A DNA stretch of 64,000 nt from Bacillus timonensis (GCF_000285535.1 NZ_HE610986.1:955915-1019914), one strand, 5' to 3'. Shown: positions 43,569 to 53,163, counted from the stretch's first letter. The notes: a model not told the origin generated them from the letters alone. Made by a program: numbers and translations.

Positions 43569-45797
43569 ATGAAGGGATCATCCTTTATAGCTGAATTAAA
43601 AAATATCCTTTCAAATCGAAAAGTCCTCATTCCAATCTTAGCGGTTGCTTTTGTACCAGTTCTTTATGCTGGAATGTTCCTTTGGGCATTTTGGGACCCA
43701 TATGATCAAATGGGAAATTTACCAGTCGCTATTGTAAATGAGGATGCTGGAGCTGAATTTGAAGGGGATCAATTACAACTTGGAAAAGAACTCACCGATA
43801 AGCTCTCAGATAACGCTACTTTCGATTTTCATATTGTGTCAAAGGAAGATGGCTATTCTGGATTAAAAGACAGGGATTATTATTTATTAGTGGAGATTCC
43901 GAAAGACTTTTCAACAAATGCCACTACTTTATTAGATAGTCAACCGAAAAAATTAGAGCTAAAATATGTGCCAAATGAGAGCACAAACTTTTTATCCTCC
44001 CAAATTGGGGAAACAGCTATCGAAAAAATCAAAGCCGAAATCTCAAAAAATGTCACAGCTACCTATGCTGAGACCATGTTTGATAAGGTACAAGATTTAG
44101 CCGATGGGCTAACTCAGGCAAGTGACGGATCTGAGCAACTTGCAGAAGGTGTTGCGAAAGTAAATGACGGCTCAAAAACGTTAGAAGAAAATTTAGCGGT
44201 GTTGGCATCGAAATCCATTGAATTTACAGATGGTGTTAAACAAGCGTCATCAGGTTCAAGTTACCTTTCCGCAGGAACAGAGCAAGTACAAGCCGGACTA
44301 GGCGAAATAAACGAAAAACTTCCTTCATTAGTCGATGGTACGAATCAAGTTCAAGATGGCGTAGCTCTTATGAAGGAAGAACTTCCAAAACAAATTGCGC
44401 AAGGAGTTTCTGATCAACTTAATGAAAGTGTCGATAAAGTTGATGAGGGTATTGACGAACTTGAAACAAAACTTGGTAGTGAACTCTCTACTCAACTTAC
44501 AAATGGAGTCGCAGCTACCCTTTCTGAAAAATTAGCAGATCAAATGATAGCAAGTCAAACACAACAAATGGGGCAACTAAAAGCAGCCTTAGTTAACAAT
44601 CAAATCATGAATGAAGCAGACGCTACTGATTTTATTGCTCAAATGGCTCAAGGACAGCCAACAAAGGAGCAGCTACAACAACAGCTGCAACAACAATTGA
44701 CTCAACAACTAGAACCTGGTATTTCAACAGGTGTTGCTAATGGGCTGAACCAAGGATTTACACAATTTAAAACAGGGCTTCATCAACAGTTTGGCTCTGC
44801 AACAGCTGGCTTAGAGGATCAATTAAAAACACAAACAAGTCCTTCCTTCAACCGATTATTAACTGGGCTTGAACAGGTGAACGAAGGTCAAATCAGCTTA
44901 CAAAATGGCATTGGCCAATTATATAATGGGTCTGTTGCACTTACTGATGGTGCTCACGATTTAAATGCCGGAATGAATCAATTAACCAATGGAGCTGGTC
45001 AATTACAAGATGGAGCCGGTCAACTTGCTGATGGCTCAAAAGAATTAGAAGCCGGTACAGGTCAACTTGCCGAAGGTTCGAATGAACTTGCCGGAAAACT
45101 TGCTGAAGGTGCAGAACAAGCCAATTCTGTGGAAGCAACTGATGAAACCTACGATATGATGGGCGAACCGGTTACAGTAGAGAAACAAGAAATCAACAAA
45201 GTACCTAACTATGGAACAGGCTTTGCTCCATATTTTATCTCATTAGGTTTATTTGTAGGTGCATTGCTTATGACAATTGTATTTAAATTGAAAGAACCTG
45301 TTGTCCAACCAAAAAATGCTTTCCGTTGGTTCTTTAGCAAATTTGGTGTTCTAGCAGTAGTCGGTATCATTCAAGCAGCACTAGTAGACATTATTTTATT
45401 AGAAGGTTTAAAAATTGAAGTCGCAAGTATCCCATTATTCTTTGTAACATCATTAATCACAAGCTTTGTATTTTTAGCATTAATTCAAATGCTTGTAACA
45501 ATGATGGGTGACCCTGGTCGTTTCATTGCAATCGTGATTTTAATTTTGCAATTAACAACAAGTGCTGGCACATTCCCACTTGAGTTAATTCCAAATGCAT
45601 TACAGCCAATCAACGCATTATTGCCAATGACATATTCTGTTCAGGCATTTAAAGCAGTCATTTCAAGCGGAGACTACTCTTACATGTGGCATAACAACTT
45701 GATACTCATAAGCTATATGGTCGCCTTCATGGCAATTACAATCGGATATTTTGCAATTAAAATGAAGAAGCAAAAAGAGTTTGTTGAAGCGAATTAA
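43569..45797 (+). CDS. yhgE: YhgE/Pip-family membrane protein
   Basis: A 742-aa protein of the YhgE/phage-infection-protein (ABC-2-like) family. One N-terminal membrane helix (about 20-42) is followed by about 520 extracellular residues and five to six C-terminal helices (about 550-735). The extracellular part includes heptad-like repeats of the type L-x-x-G-x-x-x-L-x-x-G (GSEQLAEGVAKVNDGS, DGAGQLADGSKELEAGTGQL), typical for this family. Related proteins act as phage receptors or in type VII/ESX-linked export; no transport substrate is known. AGGAGG precedes the ATG. Confidence 0.88.
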   Translation: MKGSSFIAELKNILSNRKVLIPILAVAFVPVLYAGMFLWAFWDPYDQMGNLPVAIVNEDAGAEFEGDQLQLGKELTDKLSDNATFDFHIVSKEDGYSGLKDRDYYLLVEIPKDFSTNATTLLDSQPKKLELKYVPNESTNFLSSQIGETAIEKIKAEISKNVTATYAETMFDKVQDLADGLTQASDGSEQLAEGVAKVNDGSKTLEENLAVLASKSIEFTDGVKQASSGSSYLSAGTEQVQAGLGEINEKLPSLVDGTNQVQDGVALMKEELPKQIAQGVSDQLNESVDKVDEGIDELETKLGSELSTQLTNGVAATLSEKLADQMIASQTQQMGQLKAALVNNQIMNEADATDFIAQMAQGQPTKEQLQQQLQQQLTQQLEPGISTGVANGLNQGFTQFKTGLHQQFGSATAGLEDQLKTQTSPSFNRLLTGLEQVNEGQISLQNGIGQLYNGSVALTDGAHDLNAGMNQLTNGAGQLQDGAGQLADGSKELEAGTGQLAEGSNELAGKLAEGAEQANSVEATDETYDMMGEPVTVEKQEINKVPNYGTGFAPYFISLGLFVGALLMTIVFKLKEPVVQPKNAFRWFFSKFGVLAVVGIIQAALVDIILLEGLKIEVASIPLFFVTSLITSFVFLALIQMLVTMMGDPGRFIAIVILILQLTTSAGTFPLELIPNALQPINALLPMTYSVQAFKAVISSGDYSYMWHNNLILISYMVAFMAITIGYFAIKMKKQKEFVEAN

Positions 45798-45805
45798 GTC
45801 GTATG

Positions 45806-45838
45806 AAAAAGGCTAGGGATTTAGGTCCCTAGCTTTTT
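45806..45838 (+). terminator. Terminator of yhgE
   Basis: GCTAGGGA (45812-45819) and TCCCTAGC (45826-45833) followed by TTTTTGG. Confidence 0.85.
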
Positions 45839-45842
45839 GGTA

Positions 45843-45959
45843 TTAATTAATGTTGTCCAGCATCCATTTCCCGTTCACCATCACTTGTTCCACAAGTATC
45901 AAAAAATCCCTAGAACCAATCACTCTAAGGACATCATTCGATAAATAAGTAATTAGCAT
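45843..45959 (-). pseudogene. Possible C-terminal remnant of an amidohydrolase
   Basis: A 38-codon frame whose ATG overlaps the stop of the repair gene (ATGCTAA). It ends with LVEQVMVNGKWMLDNIN, which resembles the typical C-terminal strand of amidohydrolases (x-V-x-V-N-G-K-x-x-x-x-x). There is no ribosome binding site and no other part of such an enzyme nearby. It could be the decayed end of a lost gene or chance. Confidence 0.3.
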
Positions 45960-46660
45960 CTTACATATTTCCGTTTAAACCCAATTTTCCCTCGCTCTAT
46001 TTCCTTTTGGATACTTTCATAAGGATTTAGGAGACTGCTTTTTTTCTTCTCTCGTTTAACTTCTACGATACCTACTTCTTGTGCCGTTTCGACTGCCTTT
46101 TCATGTAGAGGCAAATAAGAAAAGCCGACAGTGTATATAAAATTATTCATAGAAGCTTTCGCTCGTTCTGGCGAATCATGAATCGTATTTTTCACAAGAT
46201 CAAGCATGTTGGATATCTTGCTTTCGGAAAACTCATGATCCTTACGATTCCCTAAAAGCCAACAGTAACAACTCCACCCCGCTGACATTCTCAGTTCACC
46301 GCCACTGGCAATCCATTTATCTGCCACTTCTTGTGCAATATTTGACTCTGATAGAGTTACAGCCACTACATAGTCAGAAAGCATATAAAAATATGCTGCA
46401 TCCATCCAACGATCGTAATCTGCCTCAGTCATGCCTTTTGGATCTGCAATAATTCCCGCAAAGTACATAGCATCATAGTTACCTGTGGCATAAAGTTCTT
46501 CAGCTAATGGTTGATTTATTTTTATTTTCTTTGCAATTGGTTTCATGGCACCTGTAGCAACTCCAAAAAGGGGCTCATGCGCACCATTGGACATGTATAT
46601 TTTTTTCGTACGTTCCTTTCCAAGAGCTTCTAACTCCTGTATCACTGTTTCGAAATCCAT
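45953..46660 (-). CDS. DNA alkylation repair family protein (AlkD-like)
   Basis: A 235-aa all-helical HEAT-like repeat protein of the DNA alkylation repair family (relatives of AlkD, which removes 3-methyladenine and 7-methylguanine without base flipping). Segments YMSNGAHEPLFGVATGAMKP, NYDAMYFAGIIADP and DYVVAVTLSESNIAQEVADKW are typical. The start at 46660 (MDFETVIQEL) has AAAGGATG upstream; earlier in-frame ATGs lack spacing. It may be one of the catalytically altered paralogues. It is a single gene next to a methyltransferase. Confidence 0.8.
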   Translation of the reverse strand: MDFETVIQELEALGKERTKKIYMSNGAHEPLFGVATGAMKPIAKKIKINQPLAEELYATGNYDAMYFAGIIADPKGMTEADYDRWMDAAYFYMLSDYVVAVTLSESNIAQEVADKWIASGGELRMSAGWSCYCWLLGNRKDHEFSESKISNMLDLVKNTIHDSPERAKASMNNFIYTVGFSYLPLHEKAVETAQEVGIVEVKREKKKSSLLNPYESIQKEIERGKIGFKRKYVRC

Positions 46661-46766
46661 CGTCTTGTTCATCCTTTCTTTAAACATCAATATAATGATA
46701 ACCAGCTCGTTACGTCTTAGCATTTTTTCAGTATTGGATTTCTACAGGTTTTTTACCTGATGGTGA

Positions 46767-47537
46767 CTACTCCTTCTTTATCGCAAGTATTTGGATTCGT
46801 CGATAATCCGCTTCCCATATCCCATTTTTAAATAACTGGGATTGGGTCTTCGTTTTTATTTTCGCATAAATATCAACCTTTTCTTCATCAGAGAATTCAG
46901 GAAAGAAATCGTCTCCAAAGGTATCTAAAAATCGATATAATCCGTTATCCCCATCAGGTAGTTTGGTCGGTCGATTATAATGGTTTGCATATGTAACTTC
47001 AAATCCATGCTTTTCCAATAATGTACTATATTCACCGATACTAGGGAAATACCAAGGGTTTCTTGACTCTACATCTATTCCATAATCCTCGTGTAGCACC
47101 TCTGAAATTCCACGAATGACGGTTTGGATATTCCCTTTTCCACCAAATTCCGCTACCAAGCGTCCACCCGGATGTAGTGCACACTGTATGGATTCAACAA
47201 CTTTCACAGCATCTTTCATCCAGTGAAGGGCAGCATTCGAAAAAACGGCATCGTATGTTTCCGTCGTTCTAAAGGTTTCCCCATTGCCAACTGTGAATGT
47301 AATCGAAGGATATTTCTCACGTGCTTTTGTAATCATTTCAGAAGATGCATCCATCCCCGTCACGAAAGCACCCAGTTGGGCGATTTCATAAGAAAGGTCT
47401 CCTGTTCCACAGCCCCAATCTAGGATTCTTTCTCCATTGCGTGGGTTGAGTAGATCAATGACACCTTTTCCATAATTCGAAACAAAATTAAACTTTTCAT
47501 CGTACATATTGGGATTCCAAACATTTACTGAACTCAT
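46767..47537 (-). CDS. SAM-dependent methyltransferase (trans-aconitate methyltransferase-like)
   Basis: Class I methyltransferase (256 aa). Motif I is LDWGCGTGDLSYEIA (about 39-53), followed by the acidic VTGMDASSEMI and the motif DAVFSNAALHWMKD that recalls trans-aconitate methyltransferase Tam. The C-terminal part is helical with FLDTFGDDFFPEFSDEE. Substrate unknown. The ATG at 47537 has AAGGGG upstream. Confidence 0.82.
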   Translation of the reverse strand: MSSVNVWNPNMYDEKFNFVSNYGKGVIDLLNPRNGERILDWGCGTGDLSYEIAQLGAFVTGMDASSEMITKAREKYPSITFTVGNGETFRTTETYDAVFSNAALHWMKDAVKVVESIQCALHPGGRLVAEFGGKGNIQTVIRGISEVLHEDYGIDVESRNPWYFPSIGEYSTLLEKHGFEVTYANHYNRPTKLPDGDNGLYRFLDTFGDDFFPEFSDEEKVDIYAKIKTKTQSQLFKNGIWEADYRRIQILAIKKE

Positions 47538-47659
47538 TTTCTACACCCCTTTATTTTGAAAAATCATAATGTATATAGATTTGCGGACACGGATGGAACG
47601 AATGTTGTAGGTTTTTTTGTTAATACTAAGTTTGGTAATTCATTTTGAGGAGGTTCAGT

Positions 47660-47806
47660 ATGCCACAAAAACAACCTAAAAAGAACAATATGAATGCCGG
47701 AGTTTCCGGAACCAATCCCCAAAAAGTAAAACAAGAAATCCAACGAGATGTTAGCCAAGGACAAGGCGCCATGACGTCCCGAGAGGCAGGAGCAATGCGC
47801 GATTAG
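47660..47806 (+). CDS. Gamma-type-like small spore protein
   Basis: A 48-aa protein. GAGGAGG lies 6 nt upstream of the ATG. SGTNPQKVKQEIQRDVSQGQG resembles one repeat of gamma-type SASP (G-T-N-x-Q-x-V-K-Q ... QGQG). The normal protein has two or three such repeats with a protease site between, so this is a short single-repeat version. No helix-forming hydrophobic stretch. An insertion follows immediately at the stop codon. Confidence 0.72.
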   Translation: MPQKQPKKNNMNAGVSGTNPQKVKQEIQRDVSQGQGAMTSREAGAMRD

Positions 47807-47980
47807 AAACCACTTTTAAGTGGTTTCAGCCTGTTGACAAACGCTCGCATACTGCGTTGCTTGCCTGACATGCGTTTTCAAGACAGTCTGGGACTTGAGT
47901 TGAAATTTAGATATTCCTAAAAATTCGTGTAGATAAAGTCAGCACTGACTTTGTCTACACACTGAAACCACTATTAAGTG
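47806..47980. mobile_element. Small insertion flanked by 17-bp direct repeats
   Basis: GAAACCACTTTTAAGTG (47806-47822) and GAAACCACTATTAAGTG (47964-47980) differ at one base. The unit between them has inverted ends, AGTGGTTTCAG (47819-47829) and CTGAAACCACT (47962-47972), and a strong internal hairpin: GTGTAGATAAAGTCAG and CTGACTTTGTCTACAC (47927-47960). Only the right copy has the T-tail, so the insertion appears to have split the small spore protein gene's terminator. Confidence 0.78.
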
Positions 47981-47984
47981 TTTT

Positions 47985-48338
47985 TTATTTATCCGGCATA
48001 AACCGTTTCGGATTTAGTTCCTCGCTTTCAATAACAATCGCCATTAAACCTGTTTCGGTTTTCGTTTCGTGCCATTCATCTTTATCCCAAAAAACGGCGT
48101 CACCAGACTCCACTTTTATGTACCCTTCTTTGTCACTACGAACATGACCTTCACCACCTACAACTAAAAATAGCTGTGGCACTGTAGCCTGGTGGTAGCC
48201 TACGATTCCATTTTTGCCGAGGTGCATGCAACCAATATTGGCTGGTTTACTCGTTTGAAGGATACGAGACATTATGAAATCAGAGTCAAAATGTGATATT
48301 TGTTTACCACTACTTTTATCAAATTTATAAAATTCCAT
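47985..48338 (-). CDS. Cupin-domain protein
   Basis: A 117-aa single-domain cupin. The first cupin motif is degenerate (GIVGYHQATVPQLFLVVGGEG, with one His) and the second is GDAVFWDKDEWHET (His). This leaves enough for a possible metal site but not the full four-ligand set. AGGAGG precedes the ATG. Function not assignable. Confidence 0.75.
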   Translation of the reverse strand: MEFYKFDKSSGKQISHFDSDFIMSRILQTSKPANIGCMHLGKNGIVGYHQATVPQLFLVVGGEGHVRSDKEGYIKVESGDAVFWDKDEWHETKTETGLMAIVIESEELNPKRFMPDK

Positions 48339-48591
48339 GCTATGACCTCCTATACCCGTTAGTATTCAGTACAACATATTGAATCCCCTTCTTTTTCATA
48401 AAAAAGGAAGATGAATTTCTAATCTAGTCCACGCTCCACAATTTCCTGCGTTTTTATTTGGTTTATTCCTATTATGGTAAGAATAATGAAGGAATTTTTA
48501 GAAGTTGTAGGCAGTTTGGATGATTCCCTTTCACAAATACTAGAAAAAGATTATACTTAACTAACTATTGTTCAAAAAGGAGGGATTTCCT

Positions 48592-48783
48592 ATGACCGAG
48601 AACAATCAATCTGAAGCGCCAAAAAAGATTAGCCTACAGGAAGCGATGAAGCAGCAGCTTGCAAACAAAAAGGCACAGTCTTCCGCTACTAAAGGAAAAA
48701 CGAATGCCGACCTTTCAACAAAAAAATTGAAGAGTCAGCAAACAAAAAAGCCAAGTAATACCCGTAGAAAAATGGGCGTCTAA
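48592..48783 (+). CDS. Small basic protein of unknown function
   Basis: A 63-aa Lys/Gln/Ser-rich protein starting MTENNQSEAPKKISLQEAMK and ending in NTRRKMGV. AGGAGGG lies 6-7 nt before the ATG at 48592; the frame upstream to 48568 is the RBS itself. It has a short N-terminal helix followed by a disordered basic tail. No family recognised. It is probably a monocistronic gene, with a terminator immediately after. Confidence 0.65.
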   Translation: MTENNQSEAPKKISLQEAMKQQLANKKAQSSATKGKTNADLSTKKLKSQQTKKPSNTRRKMGV

Positions 48784-48798
48784 TCAATAGTCCACATT

Positions 48799-48838
48799 AA
48801 AAAAGGAGTATGAATCTATGATTCATACTCCCTTTTTT
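48799..48838. terminator. Bidirectional terminator
   Basis: GGAGTATGAATC (48805-48816) and GATTCATACTCC (48820-48831) with an A-run before and CTTTTTT after; serves the small basic gene and the threonine dehydrogenase gene. Confidence 0.88.
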
Positions 48839-49796
48839 ATCCTGCGTTTTTTACATGTTTCACACTCAATTTTTCGAGCATATCCTTCGTCATTGTTTCT
48901 AGATTGTACTCAGATTTAAAGCCCCATTCTTCCTTTGCAGCTGTGGCATCGATTGAATTTGGCCAGCTTTCCGCAATTGCTTGGCGGACAGGATCAACTT
49001 CATATTTCACCTTAAACTCTGGAATATGCTTTTTGATTTCTGCCGCAATTTCCTCTGGTGAAAAACTCATTGCGGTTACATTGAAAGCATTCCGATGCTT
49101 TAGTTTGCATTCCTCAGCTTCCATCAAATCGATAATGGCTTGTAAAGCATCTGGCATATACATCATATCCATATATGTTCCTTCTGCAATATAAGACGTA
49201 TAGCTTTTATTTTTTAGAGCTTCATAATAAATTTCCACAGCATAATCAGTCGTACCGCCACCAGGTGGGGTCACATATGAAATAAGTCCTGGGAAACGTA
49301 ATCCCCTCGTATCAATACCGAACTTATGGTTGTAATAATCACAGAGCAACTCACCAGAAACCTTATTTACACCATACATAGTAGTGGGGCGTTGAATCGT
49401 ATCTTGCGGTGTATTGTCCTTCGGTGTAGATGGACCAAATGCCCCTATTGAGCTTGGTGTGAAAAATTGACAGCGTAGTTCGCGAGCTACTTCTAATGCA
49501 TTCACGAGCCCACCCATATTTAAATTCCAAGCTAAAAGTGGCTTAGCCTCCGCGGTTGCAGAAAGCAATGCTGCTAAATGTATAATCGTATCGGCATCAT
49601 ATTTTCTTGTAATGTCATACATTGCCTTTCCGTCAGTTACATCTAAAATCTCAAACGGACCTGATTGTACAACCTGACAATCGGTTTTTCGAATGTCTGT
49701 GGCAACAACATTATCAGCGCCATAAACCTTGCGAAGCTTTGTGACAAGCTCTGAACCGATTTGGCCAAGTGCTCCGGTTACAACTATTTTCTCCAT
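48837..49796 (-). CDS. L-threonine 3-dehydrogenase, SDR (NAD-dependent epimerase) type
   Basis: A 319-aa extended SDR protein. NAD loop [10 protein letters not shown] at residues 8-17 and catalytic Tyr-x-x-x-Lys in [10 protein letters not shown]. Signature segments [26 protein letters not shown] and [11 protein letters not shown] match the SDR-type threonine dehydrogenases rather than the zinc MDR enzyme. It converts threonine to 2-amino-3-ketobutyrate, which kbl (25 bp upstream) cleaves to glycine and acetyl-CoA. Confidence 0.9.
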   Translation of the reverse strand: MEKIVVTGALGQIGSELVTKLRKVYGADNVVATDIRKTDCQVVQSGPFEILDVTDGKAMYDITRKYDADTIIHLAALLSATAEAKPLLAWNLNMGGLVNALEVARELRCQFFTPSSIGAFGPSTPKDNTPQDTIQRPTTMYGVNKVSGELLCDYYNHKFGIDTRGLRFPGLISYVTPPGGGTTDYAVEIYYEALKNKSYTSYIAEGTYMDMMYMPDALQAIIDLMEAEECKLKHRNAFNVTAMSFSPEEIAAEIKKHIPEFKVKYEVDPVRQAIAESWPNSIDATAAKEEWGFKSEYNLETMTKDMLEKLSVKHVKNAG

Positions 49797-49821
49797 TACT
49801 CATTCCCCCAAGTTGGTTAAC

Positions 49822-51009
49822 TTAGATAATGTTCATTTCCTTACCTACTTTTTCATAAATCGCAACAGCCTTGTCAAGCATTTCCTTCGTATGTGCCGCA
49901 GTTGGCATATTACGCACTCTTCCTGTTCCTTGAGGTACAGTTGGGAATACGATTGATTTTGCATAGACGCCTTCTTCAATTAGTCTCTTACTAAATTCTT
50001 GAGTCTTTACTTCTTCACCAACAATGACAGGTGTAATTGGAGTTTCACTATGACCGATATCGAAACCACGTTCCTTTAACTGTTGCTTGAAATAGTTAGC
50101 ATTATCCCAAAGCTTGTCGTGAAGTTCTGTACTACTCATTAGGATTTCAATTGCTTTTGTAGCAGCAGTCGCATCTGCTGGTGTCACAGCTGTTGAAAAT
50201 AAGAATGGTCTGCTACGAACCTTCAACCAGTCAATCAATGCCTTCTTACCCGCAACATACCCACCAACAACACCAATTGCTTTTGAGAGAGTTCCAATTT
50301 GGAAATCGACCTTGTCAGAAAGTCCAAAATGCTTAACCGTACCAGCACCTTTTCCTAATACACCTGAACCGTGGGCATCGTCTACATATGTAATGAGATC
50401 GAATTCCTCTGCAATTTTTACGATTTCAGGTAGTTTCGCAATGTCACCGTCCATGGAGAAAACACCGTCAGTAATTACCATGACTTTGTTATATAACCCA
50501 GATTCTGTTGCCTCTTTCGCTTTTGCACGCAAATCATCCATATCCGAGTGATTAAAACGAATGATTTTCGCCTTTGAAAGACGGCATCCATCAATAATCG
50601 AAGCATGATTGAGCTCATCAGAAAGGATCGCATCATTTTTATCCATTACTGCAGAAATGGCTGCCATATTACAGTTAAATCCAGATTGATAGGAAATTGC
50701 TGCTTCTGTATGCTTAAACTCCGCAAGCTTTTCCTCAAGCTTTAAATGAAGGTCAAGTGTCCCGTTGATTGTACGAACCGCACCTGCTCCAACTCCATAC
50801 TTATCAATAGCTTTTTTTGCAACCTGTTTTAAACGTTCATCAGTAGCTAACCCTAAGTAGTTGTTAGAAGATAGATTAATCAACTCTTCCCCATTGATTT
50901 TAATGATAGGTCCGTTTGCACCTTGAAGAGGGTCGATTACGTTATAGAGACCTTTGTTTTTTAAATCCTCCAGATTTTCATGCAAAAATGAGTCCAACAC
51001 CTTCGACAT
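49822..51009 (-). CDS. kbl: Glycine C-acetyltransferase (2-amino-3-ketobutyrate CoA ligase)
   Basis: PLP-dependent alpha-oxoamine synthase (395 aa). The motif [16 protein letters not shown] contains the PLP-binding lysine, with [11 protein letters not shown] and [11 protein letters not shown] upstream. The start at 51009 follows AGGAGG by 6 nt; the longer frame to 51075 is unsupported. It forms an operon with the threonine dehydrogenase. The related KBL/BioF fold is a caution, but the context makes kbl the better call. Confidence 0.92.
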   Translation of the reverse strand: MSKVLDSFLHENLEDLKNKGLYNVIDPLQGANGPIIKINGEELINLSSNNYLGLATDERLKQVAKKAIDKYGVGAGAVRTINGTLDLHLKLEEKLAEFKHTEAAISYQSGFNCNMAAISAVMDKNDAILSDELNHASIIDGCRLSKAKIIRFNHSDMDDLRAKAKEATESGLYNKVMVITDGVFSMDGDIAKLPEIVKIAEEFDLITYVDDAHGSGVLGKGAGTVKHFGLSDKVDFQIGTLSKAIGVVGGYVAGKKALIDWLKVRSRPFLFSTAVTPADATAATKAIEILMSSTELHDKLWDNANYFKQQLKERGFDIGHSETPITPVIVGEEVKTQEFSKRLIEEGVYAKSIVFPTVPQGTGRVRNMPTAAHTKEMLDKAVAIYEKVGKEMNII

Positions 51010-51277
51010 TAGAATCCTCCTTTGTATGTTTACAAAACACATGTGTATTTCCCAGAAATACAATTTGGTTTTCATAAATCCTTTTATATCAACATTTATA
51101 CTATATACTTTACCACATTATTCTTCAAATGTTTATACCCCGTGGACATTTTTCTTACTATTATTATATTATTTGTTAGTTTTTATTTTGTGATTCAAAG
51201 CATGAGTTTTTTCGGTATGATTTTGGCCGTTTAAGGAATATCGTATATGTTTAAGAGGATTCCTCAAAAAAGCCGAC

Positions 51278-51309
51278 AAAAAATGAGACCATTCCTGGTC
51301 TCATTTTAT
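51278..51309 (-). terminator. Terminator of the murR-end of the MurNAc cluster
   Basis: AAAATGAGACCA (51280-51291) and TGGTCTCATTTT (51296-51307), 12-bp stem, 4-nt loop; TTTTTTGTCGG follows on the minus strand. The stem includes the murR stop codon. Confidence 0.88.
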
Positions 51310-52170
51310 TGGTTCATGCAAGATACTAATCATTTCTCTTGTTTCATCAAGGTGTCTTACAGTTTGGTCGTACGCTTGAGAGGCCACACTCATGAAAAGA
51401 ATGTCAATTACGTGGAGTTGTGCAATTCTCGATGAAGTTGCCCCGCTTCGGAATGTCGGCTCTCTAGTAGCAGAGGTATACAAACGAATATCGGCCTGCT
51501 CTGTTACAATCGATGAACCATATTTGGTTAAGCTAATTGTACGGGCTCCCTTTTTATTGGCAAGCTCTAGGATCTTCGCAACCTCAAACGTTTCTCCTGA
51601 AAATGAAATCCCGACAACCACATCATTTTCGTTTGCGTTTGCAACAAGGGTTGCTGCCATATGTAAATCTGGAAAAGCCGTCGCTTTTTTATTAATTCGT
51701 AAAAACTTTTGCTGCGCATCCTGGGCAATAATACTTGATGCACCTACACCAAAAAAGTGGATTGTGCCAGCATTTTTCAAGACTTCTACTGCTCTCTCAA
51801 GCTCTTCATTGTTTAACAGTTCAGCTGTTTCCCGTAAAGTTTGTACACTATTATTTGTCATTTTTTCAATAATGGACAAAGTGGTTTCATTTGGCTCAAT
51901 ATCACGGAAGCCTGTTACCTTCTTCTTTTGCAAATCTCCTGCAATGCGAAGCTTCAAATCTTGAAACCCTTTTAAATCAAGAGATTTACACAGTCGAATA
52001 ACAGCAGCACTACTTGTTGTGCTTCTTTTTCCAAGCTCACTAGCAGTTAGTGTAATCGTCTCCTGCGGGTTTTCTAATATATATAAAGCAATTTTCTTTT
52101 CAGACGGTGGGAGGTTTTCGTGCATTTCTTGAAGCATCACGAGTCCCCCGGTCATAAAGGACATTGTCAT
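51301..52170 (-). CDS. murR: RpiR/MurR-family regulator
   Basis: A 289-aa RpiR-family repressor with an N-terminal helix-turn-helix (LTASELGKRSTTSSAAVIRLCKSLDLKGFQDLKLRIAG) and a SIS sugar-phosphate sensor domain (FGVGASSIIAQDAQQKFLRI, GISFSGETFEV). The N-terminal segment TGGLVMLQEMHENLPPSEKK resembles B. subtilis MurR. Start choice between ATGs at 52170, 52155 and 52137 is uncertain. It is the last gene of the MurNAc cluster; the probable effector is MurNAc 6-phosphate. Confidence 0.85.
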   Translation of the reverse strand: MTMSFMTGGLVMLQEMHENLPPSEKKIALYILENPQETITLTASELGKRSTTSSAAVIRLCKSLDLKGFQDLKLRIAGDLQKKKVTGFRDIEPNETTLSIIEKMTNNSVQTLRETAELLNNEELERAVEVLKNAGTIHFFGVGASSIIAQDAQQKFLRINKKATAFPDLHMAATLVANANENDVVVGISFSGETFEVAKILELANKKGARTISLTKYGSSIVTEQADIRLYTSATREPTFRSGATSSRIAQLHVIDILFMSVASQAYDQTVRHLDETREMISILHEPIK

Positions 52171-52198
52171 CAACTCTCTTTATTCAATCTACTATATA

Positions 52199-53155
52199 TT
52201 ATAACGTTTTTTTCATCACATGGAACTTTCGGGTTATCTCAAATCCGGTTTTCTTATATAGATGGCCCGCTGAGCTTTTCTCTCCTGTCCAGAGAAACCA
52301 GGCACCATGCATTCCCTCTGCACGCATATTTTTCAAGCATTCATGTAATAAAATCTTACCAAGCCCCTTACCTTGTTGATCTGGGTCAACTCCGAATGGT
52401 CCAAAGCGATCTGGGATTCCTTCATAACCACCATAGATGCAAAAACCTACTAATTTCTCACCGTCTCTTGCGATTAAAATGCGTTGAAGTGGCAATCCTT
52501 GAAGGACTCCTTCCCGAATCGCACGTCCCCAATCAGGATTAAACACATTGTTTGCAAATTGAATGACCTCAAATAAATCTTTATCTTCGGCAGTCAAAAA
52601 TGTGTACCCTTCCTGTTCTCGCTTCTCTTTAAGTTGAAGCACATCTGATGGTACGGTAAACCCTACTAAGTTTCGGTCCATCGCGACTGGTGAATATTGT
52701 TTTTCAAAATCTTGCTTCATCAAGAAGGAATAACCTTCTGGATAGGCTTCTTCATCGATTCCAGGTAAGATATAATTTGGAGCATACGAGGCAAAGTATA
52801 CATTCTTCCGACCTTCAGTTGCAAGGAATTCCAAGCCATCTGTCATCAACTTTTCACCGACACCTGACCGCCAAAATTCTGGATGAATGAAAAAGAAAGG
52901 AATCCATCCAGTTTCCGGCTCTAATTCGGTTCCTGCCATTGGCAAGAGTCTTCGTATTGCATATACACAACCAATGATTTCTTCACCCTCAACTGCGACT
53001 CGTAATCCCTTTGGGTCAAAGTTCGCGTCTAACAGAACAAGATTGCGGAACCTGAGCTGTGTGATAGGATCCTTCAACAAGCATTTATTCCAGAGCGCTA
53101 CAAGTCCTTTTTCATCACCTGATTGATAATAGCGAAATGAAACCACCTGGTCCAT
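52199..53155 (-). CDS. Double GNAT-domain acetyltransferase
   Basis: A 318-aa protein with two GNAT folds. The first (about 1-150) has IEGEEIIGCVYAI and FIHPEFWRSGVGEKLMTDGL; the second (about 185-315) has GEKLVGFCIYGGYE and FGVDPDQQGKGLGKILLHECL, with the canonical Q/R-x-x-G-x-G/A acetyl-CoA loop. It lies between namZ (8 bp upstream) and murR, so it is likely translated with the recycling enzymes. It could modify an amino sugar, but the substrate is unknown. Confidence 0.82.
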   Translation of the reverse strand: MDQVVSFRYYQSGDEKGLVALWNKCLLKDPITQLRFRNLVLLDANFDPKGLRVAVEGEEIIGCVYAIRRLLPMAGTELEPETGWIPFFFIHPEFWRSGVGEKLMTDGLEFLATEGRKNVYFASYAPNYILPGIDEEAYPEGYSFLMKQDFEKQYSPVAMDRNLVGFTVPSDVLQLKEKREQEGYTFLTAEDKDLFEVIQFANNVFNPDWGRAIREGVLQGLPLQRILIARDGEKLVGFCIYGGYEGIPDRFGPFGVDPDQQGKGLGKILLHECLKNMRAEGMHGAWFLWTGEKSSAGHLYKKTGFEITRKFHVMKKTL

Positions 53156-53163
53156 CTCCTTCC

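Noticed and set aside
48490-48560. Short frame of 24-28 codons upstream of the small basic gene
   Set aside because: No ribosome binding site and no recognisable features.
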